This document shows, piece by piece, positions 8,475 to 19,437 of a stretch of 64,000 bases of DNA. The DNA comes from Williamsia sp. 1138 (GTDB taxonomy: Bacteria; Actinomycetota; Actinomycetes; Mycobacteriales; Mycobacteriaceae), in NCBI RefSeq assembly GCF_002095435.2, contig NZ_MJEJ02000054.1, forward strand, positions 248,001-312,000, in the 5' to 3' direction. The position numbers and the translations under genes were made by a program. The first letter of the stretch is position 1. The number at the start of each line of letters is the position of its first letter. The notes under the pieces were generated by a model that worked only from the letters and a program-made list of their open reading frames with translations, was not told where the DNA came from and made no database searches.

Positions 8475-8505
8475 CTCGCCGCCACCGGGTTGCGGTGACG
8501 GCGAG
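8475..8505 (-). terminator. Rho-independent terminator of the ferritin-like gene
   Basis: On the minus strand a 12-bp stem with one mismatch (arms starting CTCGCCGTCACCGC and ending GGCGGCGAG) is followed directly by TTTTCG. It begins 28 bases after the stop codon at 8534. Hairpin plus T-run makes a conventional intrinsic terminator. Confidence 0.75.
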
Positions 8506-8533
8506 CGGAGCTCAGTGCAAAAGACCGATCAGG

Positions 8534-9625
8534 TCACTTCACACCGACGATTTCTTCCGCGATCGCGGCGAGGCGGGTCTGGGCTGCCGAGATGACACCC
8601 TGGCGTCCCTTGTGTGCCTCTTCGTACGCGATGACGGTACGGATGTCGGACGGCTCGTCGAGCTGCTTGATTGCCGAGACGGCCGCATTCACATTGAGCG
8701 TGTCGTAATCGACGATCGGCAGATCTTCCGGATCGACGAGACCGGTGGCGTCGCGCACGGCGTGGATGGCATCGGCTGCGCCGGTGGCACCCTGGGCGCG
8801 GGCGGTGTCCTCCGCGGCGTCGAGGGCCGCATCGCGAGTTGCCTTGGCGGTCTTGCTCGCCGCCTTACCTGCATCCGATGCGCGTTCGGAGATCGCTTCG
8901 CTCACGTCCGAGACCCGCTCGACGACGGTGTCGCCGGCGTCGGTGACGCGCTTGACTGCCTTGTCGCGGGCATCGGTCGCCAGTGCGACCGCCGTTCCGC
9001 CCGCCTCTTCGGTTTTGTCGACGAATCCACCGAGACGTGCCGGGGCGCTTCGCAGTACGTCCACCGCACGGTCGACGCCGCGTGCGGTCAGCGTGGCGGG
9101 GATGCCGGCGACGCGCAGTGCCGCGCCGCTCGCGGCCTGCAGCGGTCCGCGCCGGAGTGCTACCGGGCCGCCGATCGCTTCTTCGGCGAGCACGATGGTC
9201 AGCCAGTCGACGGTCGCCCGATGCGCGGTGATCAAGCGTTCTGCCAACGCGACGACGTCGGGCTCGTTCTCGGCCGTGGCGAGCGCCTTGACGTAGATGG
9301 ACCGATCGAGCAGCTGGTGCTCGAGCGCAAGGTCTCCGAGCAACGCCTCGTCGAAAGGTTGCGCCTGCTCGGCGAGCGCCTTGACCGTGGCCGCGAGCCG
9401 TCCGAGAACCGGGCGAAGTACATCGGGCAGACCCCCGAGATCGCGAATGGCCTTCTCGATGGCCACAGCGCGGATGCGACCATTGGCCGCGTTCTCGGAC
9501 AGTTCCTTACGCACTGCTTCGGTGCGTGCCTGGGCAACTCGAGTCTCCGCGACCTGGACCTCGGTATTCGTCAAGGTCAACAGGGTGCGCAGCTGGTTGC
9601 GCAAAGTGCTGGTCGAAATGCTCAT
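8534..9625 (-). CDS. Ferritin-like helical-bundle protein
   Basis: A 363-residue, strongly helical and Ala/Glu/Asp-rich protein. Residues 1-170 resemble a ferritin-like four-helix bundle, with helical segments containing LALEHQLLDRSIYVKALATAE-type Glu/His positions. Residues 170-290 form a long amphipathic or coiled-coil region rich in DA, KA and SE repeats, similar in look to LEA-type stress proteins. No signal peptide is seen. The ATG at 9625 is chosen for its AAGGAGA ribosome-binding site. A SigF-like promoter lies about 50 bases upstream, and a strong terminator follows. A general-stress role is inferred; metal binding is not proven by the sequence. Confidence 0.65.
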   Translation of the reverse strand: MSISTSTLRNQLRTLLTLTNTEVQVAETRVAQARTEAVRKELSENAANGRIRAVAIEKAIRDLGGLPDVLRPVLGRLAATVKALAEQAQPFDEALLGDLALEHQLLDRSIYVKALATAENEPDVVALAERLITAHRATVDWLTIVLAEEAIGGPVALRRGPLQAASGAALRVAGIPATLTARGVDRAVDVLRSAPARLGGFVDKTEEAGGTAVALATDARDKAVKRVTDAGDTVVERVSDVSEAISERASDAGKAASKTAKATRDAALDAAEDTARAQGATGAADAIHAVRDATGLVDPEDLPIVDYDTLNVNAAVSAIKQLDEPSDIRTVIAYEEAHKGRQGVISAAQTRLAAIAEEIVGVK

Positions 9626-9676
9626 ATCAGTCTCCTTCGGTTGGAATGGGGTCGATATGGAGCGTTCGAGAAAGGC

Positions 9677-9701
9677 GTACCCGCTGGATGACCGGGCAAA
9701 C
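9677..9701 (-). promoter_or_regulatory. SigF/SigB-like stress promoter
   Basis: On the minus strand GTTT (9701-9698) and GGGTAC (9682-9677) are separated by 15 bases. This matches the mycobacterial SigF pattern GTTT-N15-17-GGGTA. It ends about 50 bases before the ATG of the ferritin-like gene, a suitable leader length. Confidence 0.55.
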
Positions 9702-9769
9702 GATCCCGAGATCGACATCACAAGCGAGGCCTGATGTGAGTAACGGGTGTGACGAGGGGTGCGGGTGAG

Positions 9770-11374
9770 CTAAGCGGTGCGCACCTTCGGCACTGCGAAA
9801 GTCGTCGGATCTGCGCGTTCCCAGTCCCGATTCCACTCCCGGCGCGGTGACCCACGAACCAGTTCACCCTCATCGAGCCACTCGAAGAGGTCCTCGAACG
9901 ACTCGGCGGACGAATGTCCGACCCTGCGCATCACCAGCGCCGGACCCAGGTCCTCAAAGCTCGTCAGCCCCATGGCGGCCAGCACCTGCATGGCGGACTC
10001 GACCGTGCCCTGCTGGTAGTTGTGCACGCGGTCACCCTTGTCCTGCACATCCAGGGCCCGCGCGCGCCGCGGGTCCTGCGTGGCAACTCCGACCGGGCAG
10101 CGGTTGGTGTGACAGCTCTGCGCCTGGATGCAGCCGACCGCCATCATCATGGCGCGGGCAGCATTGGTGAAGTCGGCGCCGAGCGCCAGAGTCTTGACGA
10201 TGTCGGTGCCGCTGGCGACCTTTCCCGCCGCGCCGATCTTGATGGCGCCGCGCAGGCCCGACCCCACCAGCGCGTTGTGCATCATCATCAGCCCCAGTTT
10301 CAGGGGTGTACCGACATGATCGGAGAACTCGGGAGGCGCTGCGCCCGTGCCTCCTTCGGCCCCGTCGACCGTGATGAAGTCCGGCAGGACACCGGTCTGC
10401 AACATCGCCTTGCACAGGGCGAGTATGTCGGTGCGGGTCCCGACACAGAGCTTGAAGCCGACCGGCTTACCTCCGCTCAGTTGCCGCAGCGTTCCGACGA
10501 AGTGCATCAGTTCGATAGGACTGGTGAACGCACTGTGGGCGGGCGGGCTGATCACCGTGACACCGAGCGGCACACCCCGCGCCTCGGCGATCGCGGCGGT
10601 CACCTTGGCACCGGGCAACACTCCACCGAGCCCGGGCTTCGCACCCTGACTGAGTTTGATCAGAATCATCTTCACGTTTGGGTGAGATGCTTTCTGGGCG
10701 AACAACTCGGGGTCGAAGTTCCCGTTTATGTCACGGCAGCCGAAATACCCTGACCCGATCTCCCAGACCAGCGGTGCACCGTATTCGAGGTGGTGGGCGG
10801 TGATCCCGCCTTCGCCGGTCTCGTGCAGAAATCCACCGAGTGCCGCACCCTTGTTCATGGCGCGCACCGCGTTGGACGACAGCGCACCGAAGCTCATGGA
10901 CGAGATGTTGAACAACGACGCATCGAACGGTGCGCTGCACTGCGGACCCCCGATCCGGACGGTCGGGACCGCGGCACCGATCTTGACCGGCGCCATCGAA
11001 TGCAGCAGATAGTCGTACCCCGGTTCGGTGATCTCCCGCTCTGTGCCGAATGCCTGCTCGGCATGTAATCCTTTGGACCGCTGATAGATCAGCGAGCGTA
11101 CGTTGCGATCGTACGGCCTGCCATCGTAATTGCGCTCGATGAAGTACTGCTGCAGCTCCGGCCGAATGGATTCCAGCAGGAACCGCATGTGTCCCAGCAC
11201 CGGATAGTTGCGGAGGATCGCATGCTTCTTCTGCACGACATCGTGGACCGCGACAACCGTCACGATCACCACCATCGCGACCGCGAACCACCAGGTGGTG
11301 TCTTCGTTGACAGCAGCAGCAAACGTGAGAACACCGGCCACGCCCAACAGGCCACACAGTACGTAGAACTTCAT
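9770..11374 (-). CDS. FMN-binding glutamate-synthase-family protein, membrane anchored
   Basis: A 534-residue protein containing only the FMN/iron-sulfur core of the glutamate synthase large subunit. Two hydrophobic segments occupy residues 1-45. The synthase barrel runs from about residue 130 and includes SSMSFGALSSNAVRAMNKGA and GAEGGTGAAPPEF. The motif CIQAQSCHTNRC (C-x5-C-x4-C) is the 3Fe-4S ligand set of GltS. The N-terminal amidotransferase and C-terminal GXGXG domains are absent. Stand-alone relatives (YerD-like) have no settled function. It starts nine bases after a flavin monooxygenase stop, so the two are likely co-transcribed. True glutamate synthesis is doubtful. Confidence 0.88.
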   Translation of the reverse strand: MKFYVLCGLLGVAGVLTFAAAVNEDTTWWFAVAMVVIVTVVAVHDVVQKKHAILRNYPVLGHMRFLLESIRPELQQYFIERNYDGRPYDRNVRSLIYQRSKGLHAEQAFGTEREITEPGYDYLLHSMAPVKIGAAVPTVRIGGPQCSAPFDASLFNISSMSFGALSSNAVRAMNKGAALGGFLHETGEGGITAHHLEYGAPLVWEIGSGYFGCRDINGNFDPELFAQKASHPNVKMILIKLSQGAKPGLGGVLPGAKVTAAIAEARGVPLGVTVISPPAHSAFTSPIELMHFVGTLRQLSGGKPVGFKLCVGTRTDILALCKAMLQTGVLPDFITVDGAEGGTGAAPPEFSDHVGTPLKLGLMMMHNALVGSGLRGAIKIGAAGKVASGTDIVKTLALGADFTNAARAMMMAVGCIQAQSCHTNRCPVGVATQDPRRARALDVQDKGDRVHNYQQGTVESAMQVLAAMGLTSFEDLGPALVMRRVGHSSAESFEDLFEWLDEGELVRGSPRREWNRDWERADPTTFAVPKVRTA

Positions 11375-11383
11375 GTGGCGAGC

Positions 11384-12946
<1,563 letters not shown>

Positions 12947-13003
12947 AGAAGATCTCCCAGGTGGTCGGCATCGGCCGGGGCACGGCGACACCGGACCACA
13001 CTC

Positions 13004-15694
13004 TCAGCCCAGGGTGATCACCGCGCCGACCGACCCGAGCACCACGATAAGCACGACGAGGTCGATAAATCTCGGACTCCGGTCGATGCGTGCCACTGAT
13101 CCGATCCCGCCCCTGGCCTCGATGGCCGCAGCGAGCTCACGACCGTTCTGCACCGCCAACGAACAAACCACCGGAAGACAGGCGGCCCAGCCGTTGATGC
13201 GCTCGGGAACACTCTGCTTGTGCTCCGGTTTGCGCTGCGCGATGGTCTGCAGCAGCGTGCGGAAATCACTGATCAAGAACGGGCACAAGCGCAACGCCAG
13301 GGCAACCGACACCGCAGCCGACTGCGCCGGGATGCCCACCCGCGCGGCCCAACCCACCAGCCGTTGGGCGAACGACGGGATCTCGACCATCGGTGTGGTC
13401 CAACAGAACAGCAGCGCGCTGTACAGCGACAGCACGGTCATCGAGATCAGGATGCCCCAGTAGGAGGCGCCGCCCAGCCCCAACTCGACCCCGGCGACCG
13501 TGACGTAGGGATCGGCGCCACCCAACGCTGTGATCGTGCCCCCGAACAGGGTGATCCAGATGAGCCACAGTGGCAGTCGCGGCAGGGCAGCGCGCGGAAC
13601 CTTGCCCAGCAGTGTCCATCCGGTTGCGATACCCGCGCCCACCGCGACGCTGAGCCAGGTCGGCTCGAGCGCGAACATCACGGCGATCGACGCCAGCACC
13701 AACAGCTTGGTGCCAACCCACCATCCTCGGGCCGGTGAGGGGTGCGGAAGCGTCCGCACGACGCTCGCCAGGTTCGCGGTCGACTTCAGCGTCGACGGAT
13801 CTGGGGCCGGGGCCACCGGCTGCCCGTCGATGGTCCCCTGGTCCACGACGATGGTCCGGTCCACGAGTTCGGTGAGCTCTCCGACGTCATGCGAGATCAC
13901 GATGAGCGTGGTGCCGGAGGCCTTGACCCTGGCCAGTGCCCGCACCATCGCCGCGCGGGCCGGGGTGTCGAGACCGGCGAGCGGTTCGTCGAGCACCAGC
14001 AGACGCGGCCGGCAGGCCAGCAGCCCGGCGAGGGCCACGCGGCGCTGCTGGCCGACGGAGAGTTGATCGACGAGCGCGTCGCCGAGTACGGCGGGATTGA
14101 GACCGAGTTCGATGAGGGCGACGTTCACCGCGGTGTCATCGACGCCCGCAGCATCTCGGATGTCGGACCGCACCTTCGACCGGACCAGCTGCAATCGGGA
14201 GTACTGGAACCCGAGCAGCGCGTGTTGACGGCCGTTGCGGACCTGCGCTCCGTCGACCATCACCGAACCACTGGTGGGCGGTTGCAGGCCGGTGAGAACC
14301 CGCGCCAGCGTCGACTTCCCGGCACCGTTCGGTCCGGTGATCAGGACGGCCGAGCCGGCCGCGATCTGCAGGTTGAGTCCGCTGAAGATCTGGTTGTGCC
14401 AAGGGGTTCCGGCGTCGTGGGCATAGCCGACGTCGTAGAGACCGACATGCGCACCATGGATGTGCCCGATCCCCCTGGTGGGGGTGAGCAGTTCGGCCCC
14501 GGCATCTCGGTGGCTCGAGTCGAGCACCACCTCACGGTCTGCGAGCGCGGCCTCGCCCACGTCGTGGGTGATCTGCAGGACCGCGGTGTCGCCACTGTCT
14601 GCGAGCTCCCGGAAGACACCGATCACCGCCCGGCGACCCTCTTGGTCGACCATCGCGGTCGACTCGTCGCTGATGAGCACCGCCGGTTCGCGCGACAGCG
14701 CCGCGGCGATCGCAAGTCGCTGGAGCTGTCCGCCGGACAGTGTGGTCGTCTCCCGCGTCAGCATCCCCGACAGGCCGACCCGGTCGAGCAGAACGTTCAT
14801 CTGGTCCTCGGTCAGCTGGGGATTGCCCCAGGCGAGGTCGTCGGCGACGACCATGCCCAGTACCTGCGTCTCCGGGCGTTGGCTGATCACCGCGGTGCCG
14901 CCGCGCTTGCCCAACCCGACAGCTCCCGGTCGCTCCACCGTGCCTGCGGTCGGGGCCCGACCCGCGACGACCCCTGCGAGAGTGGATTTCCCGACTCCGT
15001 TCGGGCCGGTCACCGCGACGACCTCTCCGGCGCCGAGACTCATCGACACATCGTGGATCGCCGGTACCGGTGCACCCGGGTACTGCACGCCCACCCCACG
15101 TAACTGCAGCGGCAACGGCGCCACCGGCCCGTGTTCGTCGATCCTGTCGCCGGAGTGCGGGGCTCCCAGACGGGCGATCATCCCGGGTACCGGACCCTTG
15201 AGCACCACGTAGACGGCCAGGCCCGACAGGGTCACGCCCACGACTCCAGCTGCGGGGATCGCGATCCACCAGTACCTCAGGGACCAGGTGACCGCCGGGT
15301 CGATGATCGCGGTGAGCGATTCGAGCCCCGCGTTGTTCATCACCCGCTCGGTGCCCTGCCAGCCGTTGCGGATCTGGGTGATCATGAACTCGCGGTAGTC
15401 GGTCAGGAGTGCGATGAACGCGGTCGCGATCGCCGAGGACGGAATCGCCAGGAACAGGAAGGCCGAGAGCGTGACTCGCGGCGTTTTCCAGCTGCGCCGA
15501 AAGGCGACACCGGCCAGCGTTCCGAAAACCGCCGCGCTGCCAACGAGATTGGCCGCGGTCACCCCACCGAAGAGGAACGCCACGACCCAGCCGGTGAACG
15601 CCGCCAGGATGCTGACACGGAACCGGCGCCTGCCAGCGAGGATCGCGTAGGGCACCGAGGCAACCAGCGACGCCGCGCCTCCGATCGGCAGCAC
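13004..15694 (-). CDS. Fused ECF-type ABC importer (membrane S-like domain, two ATPases, EcfT)
   Basis: One 896-residue chain appears to hold a whole energy-coupling-factor importer. Residues 1-170 are hydrophobic and S-component-like. ATPase 1 (about 195-420) has Walker A GPNGVGKST, signature LSGGQLQRLA and Walker B LISDES. ATPase 2 (about 420-640) has GPNGAGKST, LSVGQQRR and LLVLDEP. An EcfT-like membrane domain follows with the Ala-Arg-Gly coupling motif (AIEARGG) near residue 865. M. tuberculosis Rv2326c is a shorter relative. The substrate, perhaps a vitamin or metal, is unknown. The GTG at 15694 is the first standard start, but it falls inside what looks like the first membrane helix; see the upstream extension. 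Confidence 0.82.
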   Translation of the reverse strand: MLPIGGAASLVASVPYAILAGRRRFRVSILAAFTGWVVAFLFGGVTAANLVGSAAVFGTLAGVAFRRSWKTPRVTLSAFLFLAIPSSAIATAFIALLTDYREFMITQIRNGWQGTERVMNNAGLESLTAIIDPAVTWSLRYWWIAIPAAGVVGVTLSGLAVYVVLKGPVPGMIARLGAPHSGDRIDEHGPVAPLPLQLRGVGVQYPGAPVPAIHDVSMSLGAGEVVAVTGPNGVGKSTLAGVVAGRAPTAGTVERPGAVGLGKRGGTAVISQRPETQVLGMVVADDLAWGNPQLTEDQMNVLLDRVGLSGMLTRETTTLSGGQLQRLAIAAALSREPAVLISDESTAMVDQEGRRAVIGVFRELADSGDTAVLQITHDVGEAALADREVVLDSSHRDAGAELLTPTRGIGHIHGAHVGLYDVGYAHDAGTPWHNQIFSGLNLQIAAGSAVLITGPNGAGKSTLARVLTGLQPPTSGSVMVDGAQVRNGRQHALLGFQYSRLQLVRSKVRSDIRDAAGVDDTAVNVALIELGLNPAVLGDALVDQLSVGQQRRVALAGLLACRPRLLVLDEPLAGLDTPARAAMVRALARVKASGTTLIVISHDVGELTELVDRTIVVDQGTIDGQPVAPAPDPSTLKSTANLASVVRTLPHPSPARGWWVGTKLLVLASIAVMFALEPTWLSVAVGAGIATGWTLLGKVPRAALPRLPLWLIWITLFGGTITALGGADPYVTVAGVELGLGGASYWGILISMTVLSLYSALLFCWTTPMVEIPSFAQRLVGWAARVGIPAQSAAVSVALALRLCPFLISDFRTLLQTIAQRKPEHKQSVPERINGWAACLPVVCSLAVQNGRELAAAIEARGGIGSVARIDRSPRFIDLVVLIVVLGSVGAVITLG

Positions 15695-15775
15695 CCGACT
15701 CAGGACGCAGATGGCCGCGGCGACATCGGCCAGCGCCGCCGCCTCGGCGATCTCGACGGCGGTGACCCGTCTGCG
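15695..15775 (-). other. Probable N-terminal coding extension of the ECF fusion lacking ATG/GTG/TTG
   Basis: The ECF frame stays open upstream of 15694 and encodes RRRVTAVEIAEAAALADV followed by a hydrophobic stretch that completes the first membrane helix. This matches my recollection of family N-termini (xxAEIAEAAVLAD). No ATG, GTG or TTG occurs in this frame back into the 3' end of ku. CTG at 15733 is the only near-standard codon. Either a rare start codon is used or a base change or sequencing error hides the true start. Confidence 0.5.
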
Positions 15776-15902
15776 GGCACGGGCGTCTACCGGCGGCGCA
15801 GTGACGCCACCGAGGTCTGGTCCTACTGCTTTACGTGTGATGTGTCCAGATTGCCAGAGCGCGCCGGTGCCGGGCCGCGCAGACCGTGAGAAATCGAGGC
15901 GC

Positions 15903-16835
15903 TCAGCCGGCCTTGCGCTTGGCAGGCGCCTTCTTGGCCGGGGCTTTCTTGGCTGCTGCCTTCTTGGCGGGGGCCTTTTTGGCGGCAGCCTTCTTCGCCG
16001 GGGCCTTCTTCGGCGCGTCCTCGTCCTCGTCGTCGTCGGAGTCTGCTGACGCCGATCCTCCCCGGTCCTTCACGGACGCACGCAGGGCGGCCAGCAGGTC
16101 CGCGACCTCCGAGTCGTCATCGTCGTCGTCGGCCTTCTCCGGTGCGGTGAACGCCTCGGTGCCCTCGGCCTTCGCCTCGATGAGCTTGCTCAACTCCAGT
16201 TGGTAGGTGTCCTCGTACTGCTCAGGGTCGAAGTCACCCGACATCGACTCGATGAGCGAGGCCGCCATCTTCAGTTCCTGGGGCTTGAGGTCGGGGGACT
16301 CCTCCAGGGAAGGGAACGCTGCCTCCCGCACCTCGTCAGGCCACAGCAGGGTCTGCAGGGTCAGGACGTTGCCGACGACCCGCAGAGCAGCCAGTCGGGT
16401 GCGGTTGCGGAGGGTGAAGGTGGCGATGGCCAGCCGGTCGGTCTCCTGCAGCGCTTCTCGCATCAGCGCATATGCCTTCGGCGATTTGCTCGCCGGTTCG
16501 AGGTAGTACGGCTTGTCGAAGAAGATGGGATCGACCTGGTCGACCGGCACGAAGTCGGTGATCGAGATCTCGGGGCTGCGTTGCACGGGCAGCTCGGAGA
16601 GGTCGTCCTTGGTCAGGACCACGGTCTCGCCTGCCTCGCTCTCGTAGGCGTTGGCGATCGACGAGAACTCGACCTCGTCGTCGGTTCCTTCACGGACCTT
16701 GCGGTACCGGATCCGGGTCCCGTCCTTCGAATCGACCTGGTGCGACTTCCGGTCATGACTCTCGGTCGCCGAGTACACCTTGACCGGCACATTGACCAGG
16801 CCAAAGCTGAGATCGCCCTTCCAAATCGAACGCAT
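15903..16835 (-). CDS. ku: Ku protein for non-homologous end joining
   Basis: A 310-residue bacterial Ku, a homodimeric ring that binds DNA ends and recruits LigD. It starts at MRSIWKGDLSFGLVNVPV, the usual Ku N-terminus, and the core domain extends to about residue 235. An acidic linker follows (two Asp-rich runs, about 240-275). The tail is about 45 residues built from repeated PAKKA/AAKKA units. This lysine-rich C-terminus resembles the DNA-binding extensions of mycobacterial and streptomycete Ku. It is divergent from ligD across 61 bp, the classical two-gene NHEJ arrangement. An upstream in-frame start was rejected because homology begins at 16835. Confidence 0.96.
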   Translation of the reverse strand: MRSIWKGDLSFGLVNVPVKVYSATESHDRKSHQVDSKDGTRIRYRKVREGTDDEVEFSSIANAYESEAGETVVLTKDDLSELPVQRSPEISITDFVPVDQVDPIFFDKPYYLEPASKSPKAYALMREALQETDRLAIATFTLRNRTRLAALRVVGNVLTLQTLLWPDEVREAAFPSLEESPDLKPQELKMAASLIESMSGDFDPEQYEDTYQLELSKLIEAKAEGTEAFTAPEKADDDDDDSEVADLLAALRASVKDRGGSASADSDDDEDEDAPKKAPAKKAAAKKAPAKKAAAKKAPAKKAPAKRKAG

Positions 16836-16896
16836 ATCGTCATTGTGCAGGTATCGGCCATTTGACGCAGCCCCCTGGCGCGGGAAAAGTCGGGTC

Positions 16897-19257
16897 ATGC
16901 CCAGCCGCAACAGCCTCGACGTCGACGGGCACACCATCGCGGTGACCCATCTCGACAAGGTGCTTTACCCCGCAACGGGGACCATCAAGGCACAGGTCAT
17001 CGAGTACTACAGCGAGATCGCCGACGTGATGTTGCCGCATATCCGTGACCGGCCGGTGACCCGGAAACGCTGGCCGGACGGGGTGGAGAGCACCCCGTTC
17101 TTCGAAAAGAACCTGCCGGGGCACGCCCCGGAATGGGTGGGCCGGGTGCAACTCGAACACAGCGACCGAAGCGTCGTCTACCCGGTTCTCTCGTCGCGCG
17201 CCGAGCTCGTCTGGCTGGCCCAGCAGGCTGCGCTCGAACTGCACGTACCGCAGTGGACACTCGACGCGGACGCTGCAGGCGTGTCGTACAAACAGGATCG
17301 GATGACCGACCGTGTCGTCCTCGATCTCGACCCCGGACCCGACGTCACCCTGTTCCAGTGCGCGAGTGTCGCGTTGCGTATCCGAGAGATGCTCGACGGG
17401 ATCGGGTTGCGCAGCTTCCCGGTGACGAGCGGCTCCAAAGGTATTCACGTCTACTTCCGGCTCGACGCCCCGATCTCCGCCGACTCGGCGCGCAAGGTCG
17501 CCAAGCAGATCGCGAACCATTTGCAGTCGGAAAGCCCCGACCTGGTGACCGCGCAGATGACCAAGTCGGTCCGTGGTGGCCGCGTCTTCGTCGACTGGAG
17601 CCAGAACAGCGCGTCGAAGACAACGCTCGCCCCCTATTCGATGCGTGGCCGCGACGAGCCCCGGGTGGCTGCCCCCCGGGCATGGGAAGAGTTGGAAGAC
17701 AAAAATATCCGGCACATCATGTTCGACGAGATGACGGGCCGACTCGACGAGTTCGGCGATCTGCTCACTGGGCTCGAGGATGTGTCCGCCGCCGATTCGG
17801 CCCCGATACCCCAGGCCACGACGGCCACAGCCACCGACGTGGTCGACCTCGGCGAGTACCGGCGCAAGCGAGACGAGAACAAGACCCCGGAGCCGTTCGG
17901 TAACACCAGAAAAGCGGACAGTAGATCCGACGACGACCGCGCCGAGGGCCCGATGTTCGTGATCCAGGAACACCACGCCCGGCGGCTGCACTACGACTTC
18001 CGGCTCGAACGCGACGGCGTGCTGGTGTCGTGGGCGGTACCCAAGAACCTGCCGCTCGAAGGGGACAAGAACCGCCTCGCCGTCCAGACCGAAGACCACC
18101 CGATCGACTACGGGGACTTCGAAGGCGACATCCCGGCCGGAGAGTACGGCGGCGGCCACGTCGAGATCTGGGACCGGGGCACCTACGAGACCGAGAAGTG
18201 GCGCGACAAAGAGATCATCGTGCGGTTGCACGGGGAGCGTATCCAGGGCCGGTATGCCCTGATCAAGACCGGCGACAAGAACTGGCTGGCGCACCTGATG
18301 TCCGACGAGCCGCGCCCGATCGTGCCCGACAGCCTGCGCGACCCGCGGCCGATGCTGGCCACCGACGAGTCGATCGAGAAACTGACCGGTGACACCTGGG
18401 CCTTCGAGGGCAAATGGGACGGGTATCGAATCCTGTTGCGCTACATCGACGGAAAGCTCCGGCTGACCTCACGGTCCGGCATCGACATGACCAAGGACTT
18501 CCCGTCGCTGCACACCGTGGGCGACGACCTGGGCCTGCTCGATGTGGTGCTGGACGGTGAGGTCGTGGCCTTCGACGACCAGGGCCGGACCAATTTCACC
18601 CGTCTCGCCGGCCGCAGCGAGATCGGGGATGTGGACGTCAAACTGCTGCTCTTCGACATCCTCTACCTCAACGGGTCGTCGCTGCTGAAGCTCAAGTGGG
18701 AGGACCGACGGGGCCTGCTGGAAGAGATCGCCAAAGCCTTTCGCTCCGATCTCGTCCAACTCCCACCGCTGCTCGACGGGCCGGGGTCGGTGGCCATCGC
18801 CGCGAGCCGCGATCGCGGCTGGGAGGGCGTGGTCGCCAAACGCCGCGATTCCACCTACCAGCAGGGCAGGCGATCGAAGACATGGCTCAAGCAGAAGAAC
18901 TGGAGCGACATCGAGGTCGTGATCGGCGGCTGGCGTCCGGGCAAAGGGGGCCGCGGCGCTCGCATCGGGTCGTTGCTGATGGGGCTGCCGGAGGAGACCG
19001 GGCTCCGCTACGTGGGGCGCGTCGGGACGGGTTTCAGCGACAGTCAACTCGATGCCCTGATGGCCGAACTGGAGCCCTTGCGTCGCAAGACCTCCCCTTT
19101 CCTGGACTCCCTCGACCGCAAGGTCGCGGCTGACGCCGTCTGGGTACTGCCGAAGTTGGTCGCCGATGTGAGATTCATGGACTGGACCACCGCAGGTCAT
19201 CTTCGTCACCCGTCGTGGCGGGGTATCCGCCGGGACAAGCTGCCCGGTGACCTGTGA
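16897..19257 (+). CDS. ligD: Multifunctional NHEJ ligase LigD (Pol-PE-Lig)
   Basis: A 786-residue LigD with the mycobacterial domain order. The primase-polymerase domain spans residues 1-290, with the metal-binding LDLDPGPD. The 3'-phosphoesterase domain covers about 340-460 and contains EHHARRLHYDFRLERDG. The ATP-dependent ligase domain runs from about 485 to the end; its nucleotidyl lysine lies in FEGKWDGYR and GVVAKRRDSTY is a later motif. Together with Ku it fills in, trims and seals double-strand breaks. The ATG at 16897 is chosen because homology starts at MPSRNSLDVDGH. The length is close to that of M. tuberculosis LigD (759). Confidence 0.97.
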   Translation: MPSRNSLDVDGHTIAVTHLDKVLYPATGTIKAQVIEYYSEIADVMLPHIRDRPVTRKRWPDGVESTPFFEKNLPGHAPEWVGRVQLEHSDRSVVYPVLSSRAELVWLAQQAALELHVPQWTLDADAAGVSYKQDRMTDRVVLDLDPGPDVTLFQCASVALRIREMLDGIGLRSFPVTSGSKGIHVYFRLDAPISADSARKVAKQIANHLQSESPDLVTAQMTKSVRGGRVFVDWSQNSASKTTLAPYSMRGRDEPRVAAPRAWEELEDKNIRHIMFDEMTGRLDEFGDLLTGLEDVSAADSAPIPQATTATATDVVDLGEYRRKRDENKTPEPFGNTRKADSRSDDDRAEGPMFVIQEHHARRLHYDFRLERDGVLVSWAVPKNLPLEGDKNRLAVQTEDHPIDYGDFEGDIPAGEYGGGHVEIWDRGTYETEKWRDKEIIVRLHGERIQGRYALIKTGDKNWLAHLMSDEPRPIVPDSLRDPRPMLATDESIEKLTGDTWAFEGKWDGYRILLRYIDGKLRLTSRSGIDMTKDFPSLHTVGDDLGLLDVVLDGEVVAFDDQGRTNFTRLAGRSEIGDVDVKLLLFDILYLNGSSLLKLKWEDRRGLLEEIAKAFRSDLVQLPPLLDGPGSVAIAASRDRGWEGVVAKRRDSTYQQGRRSKTWLKQKNWSDIEVVIGGWRPGKGGRGARIGSLLMGLPEETGLRYVGRVGTGFSDSQLDALMAELEPLRRKTSPFLDSLDRKVAADAVWVLPKLVADVRFMDWTTAGHLRHPSWRGIRRDKLPGDL

Positions 19258-19437
19258 GCGGCGCCGGGAGAATGTGACCTGCGGGGAACCAAACGTTACG
19301 GTCGTAGACAGGTAGCAGTCAGAGCGTCACCCGGCCGCCGCGATGGCCCGGGTGAGGCTGGAACACGACGAAGGCAGCGCCGGGGCTGGTTCCCGAGCAC
19401 GCGTTCACGCTGAACCACTAGACCTGGAGGAGAGCAC

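Noticed and set aside
9770-11374. Annotation as a full glutamate synthase large subunit
   Set aside because: The glutaminase and GXGXG domains are missing and the protein is about one third of the GltB length.
15903-16035. Tandem DNA repeat as a mobile or satellite element
   Set aside because: The repetition is the coding sequence of the PAKKA-rich tail of Ku, which is a normal feature of actinobacterial Ku proteins.
16840-18294. 484-codon open frame antisense to ligD
   Set aside because: It is a shadow of the LigD polymerase and phosphoesterase domains, with no recognisable protein features.
19270-19310. ECF-type promoter GGGGAACC...GTCGTAGAC before the phosphodiesterase gene
   Set aside because: The spacing between GGAAC and any CGTC/GTT-like -10 does not fit a known sigma consensus well, so I could not support it.
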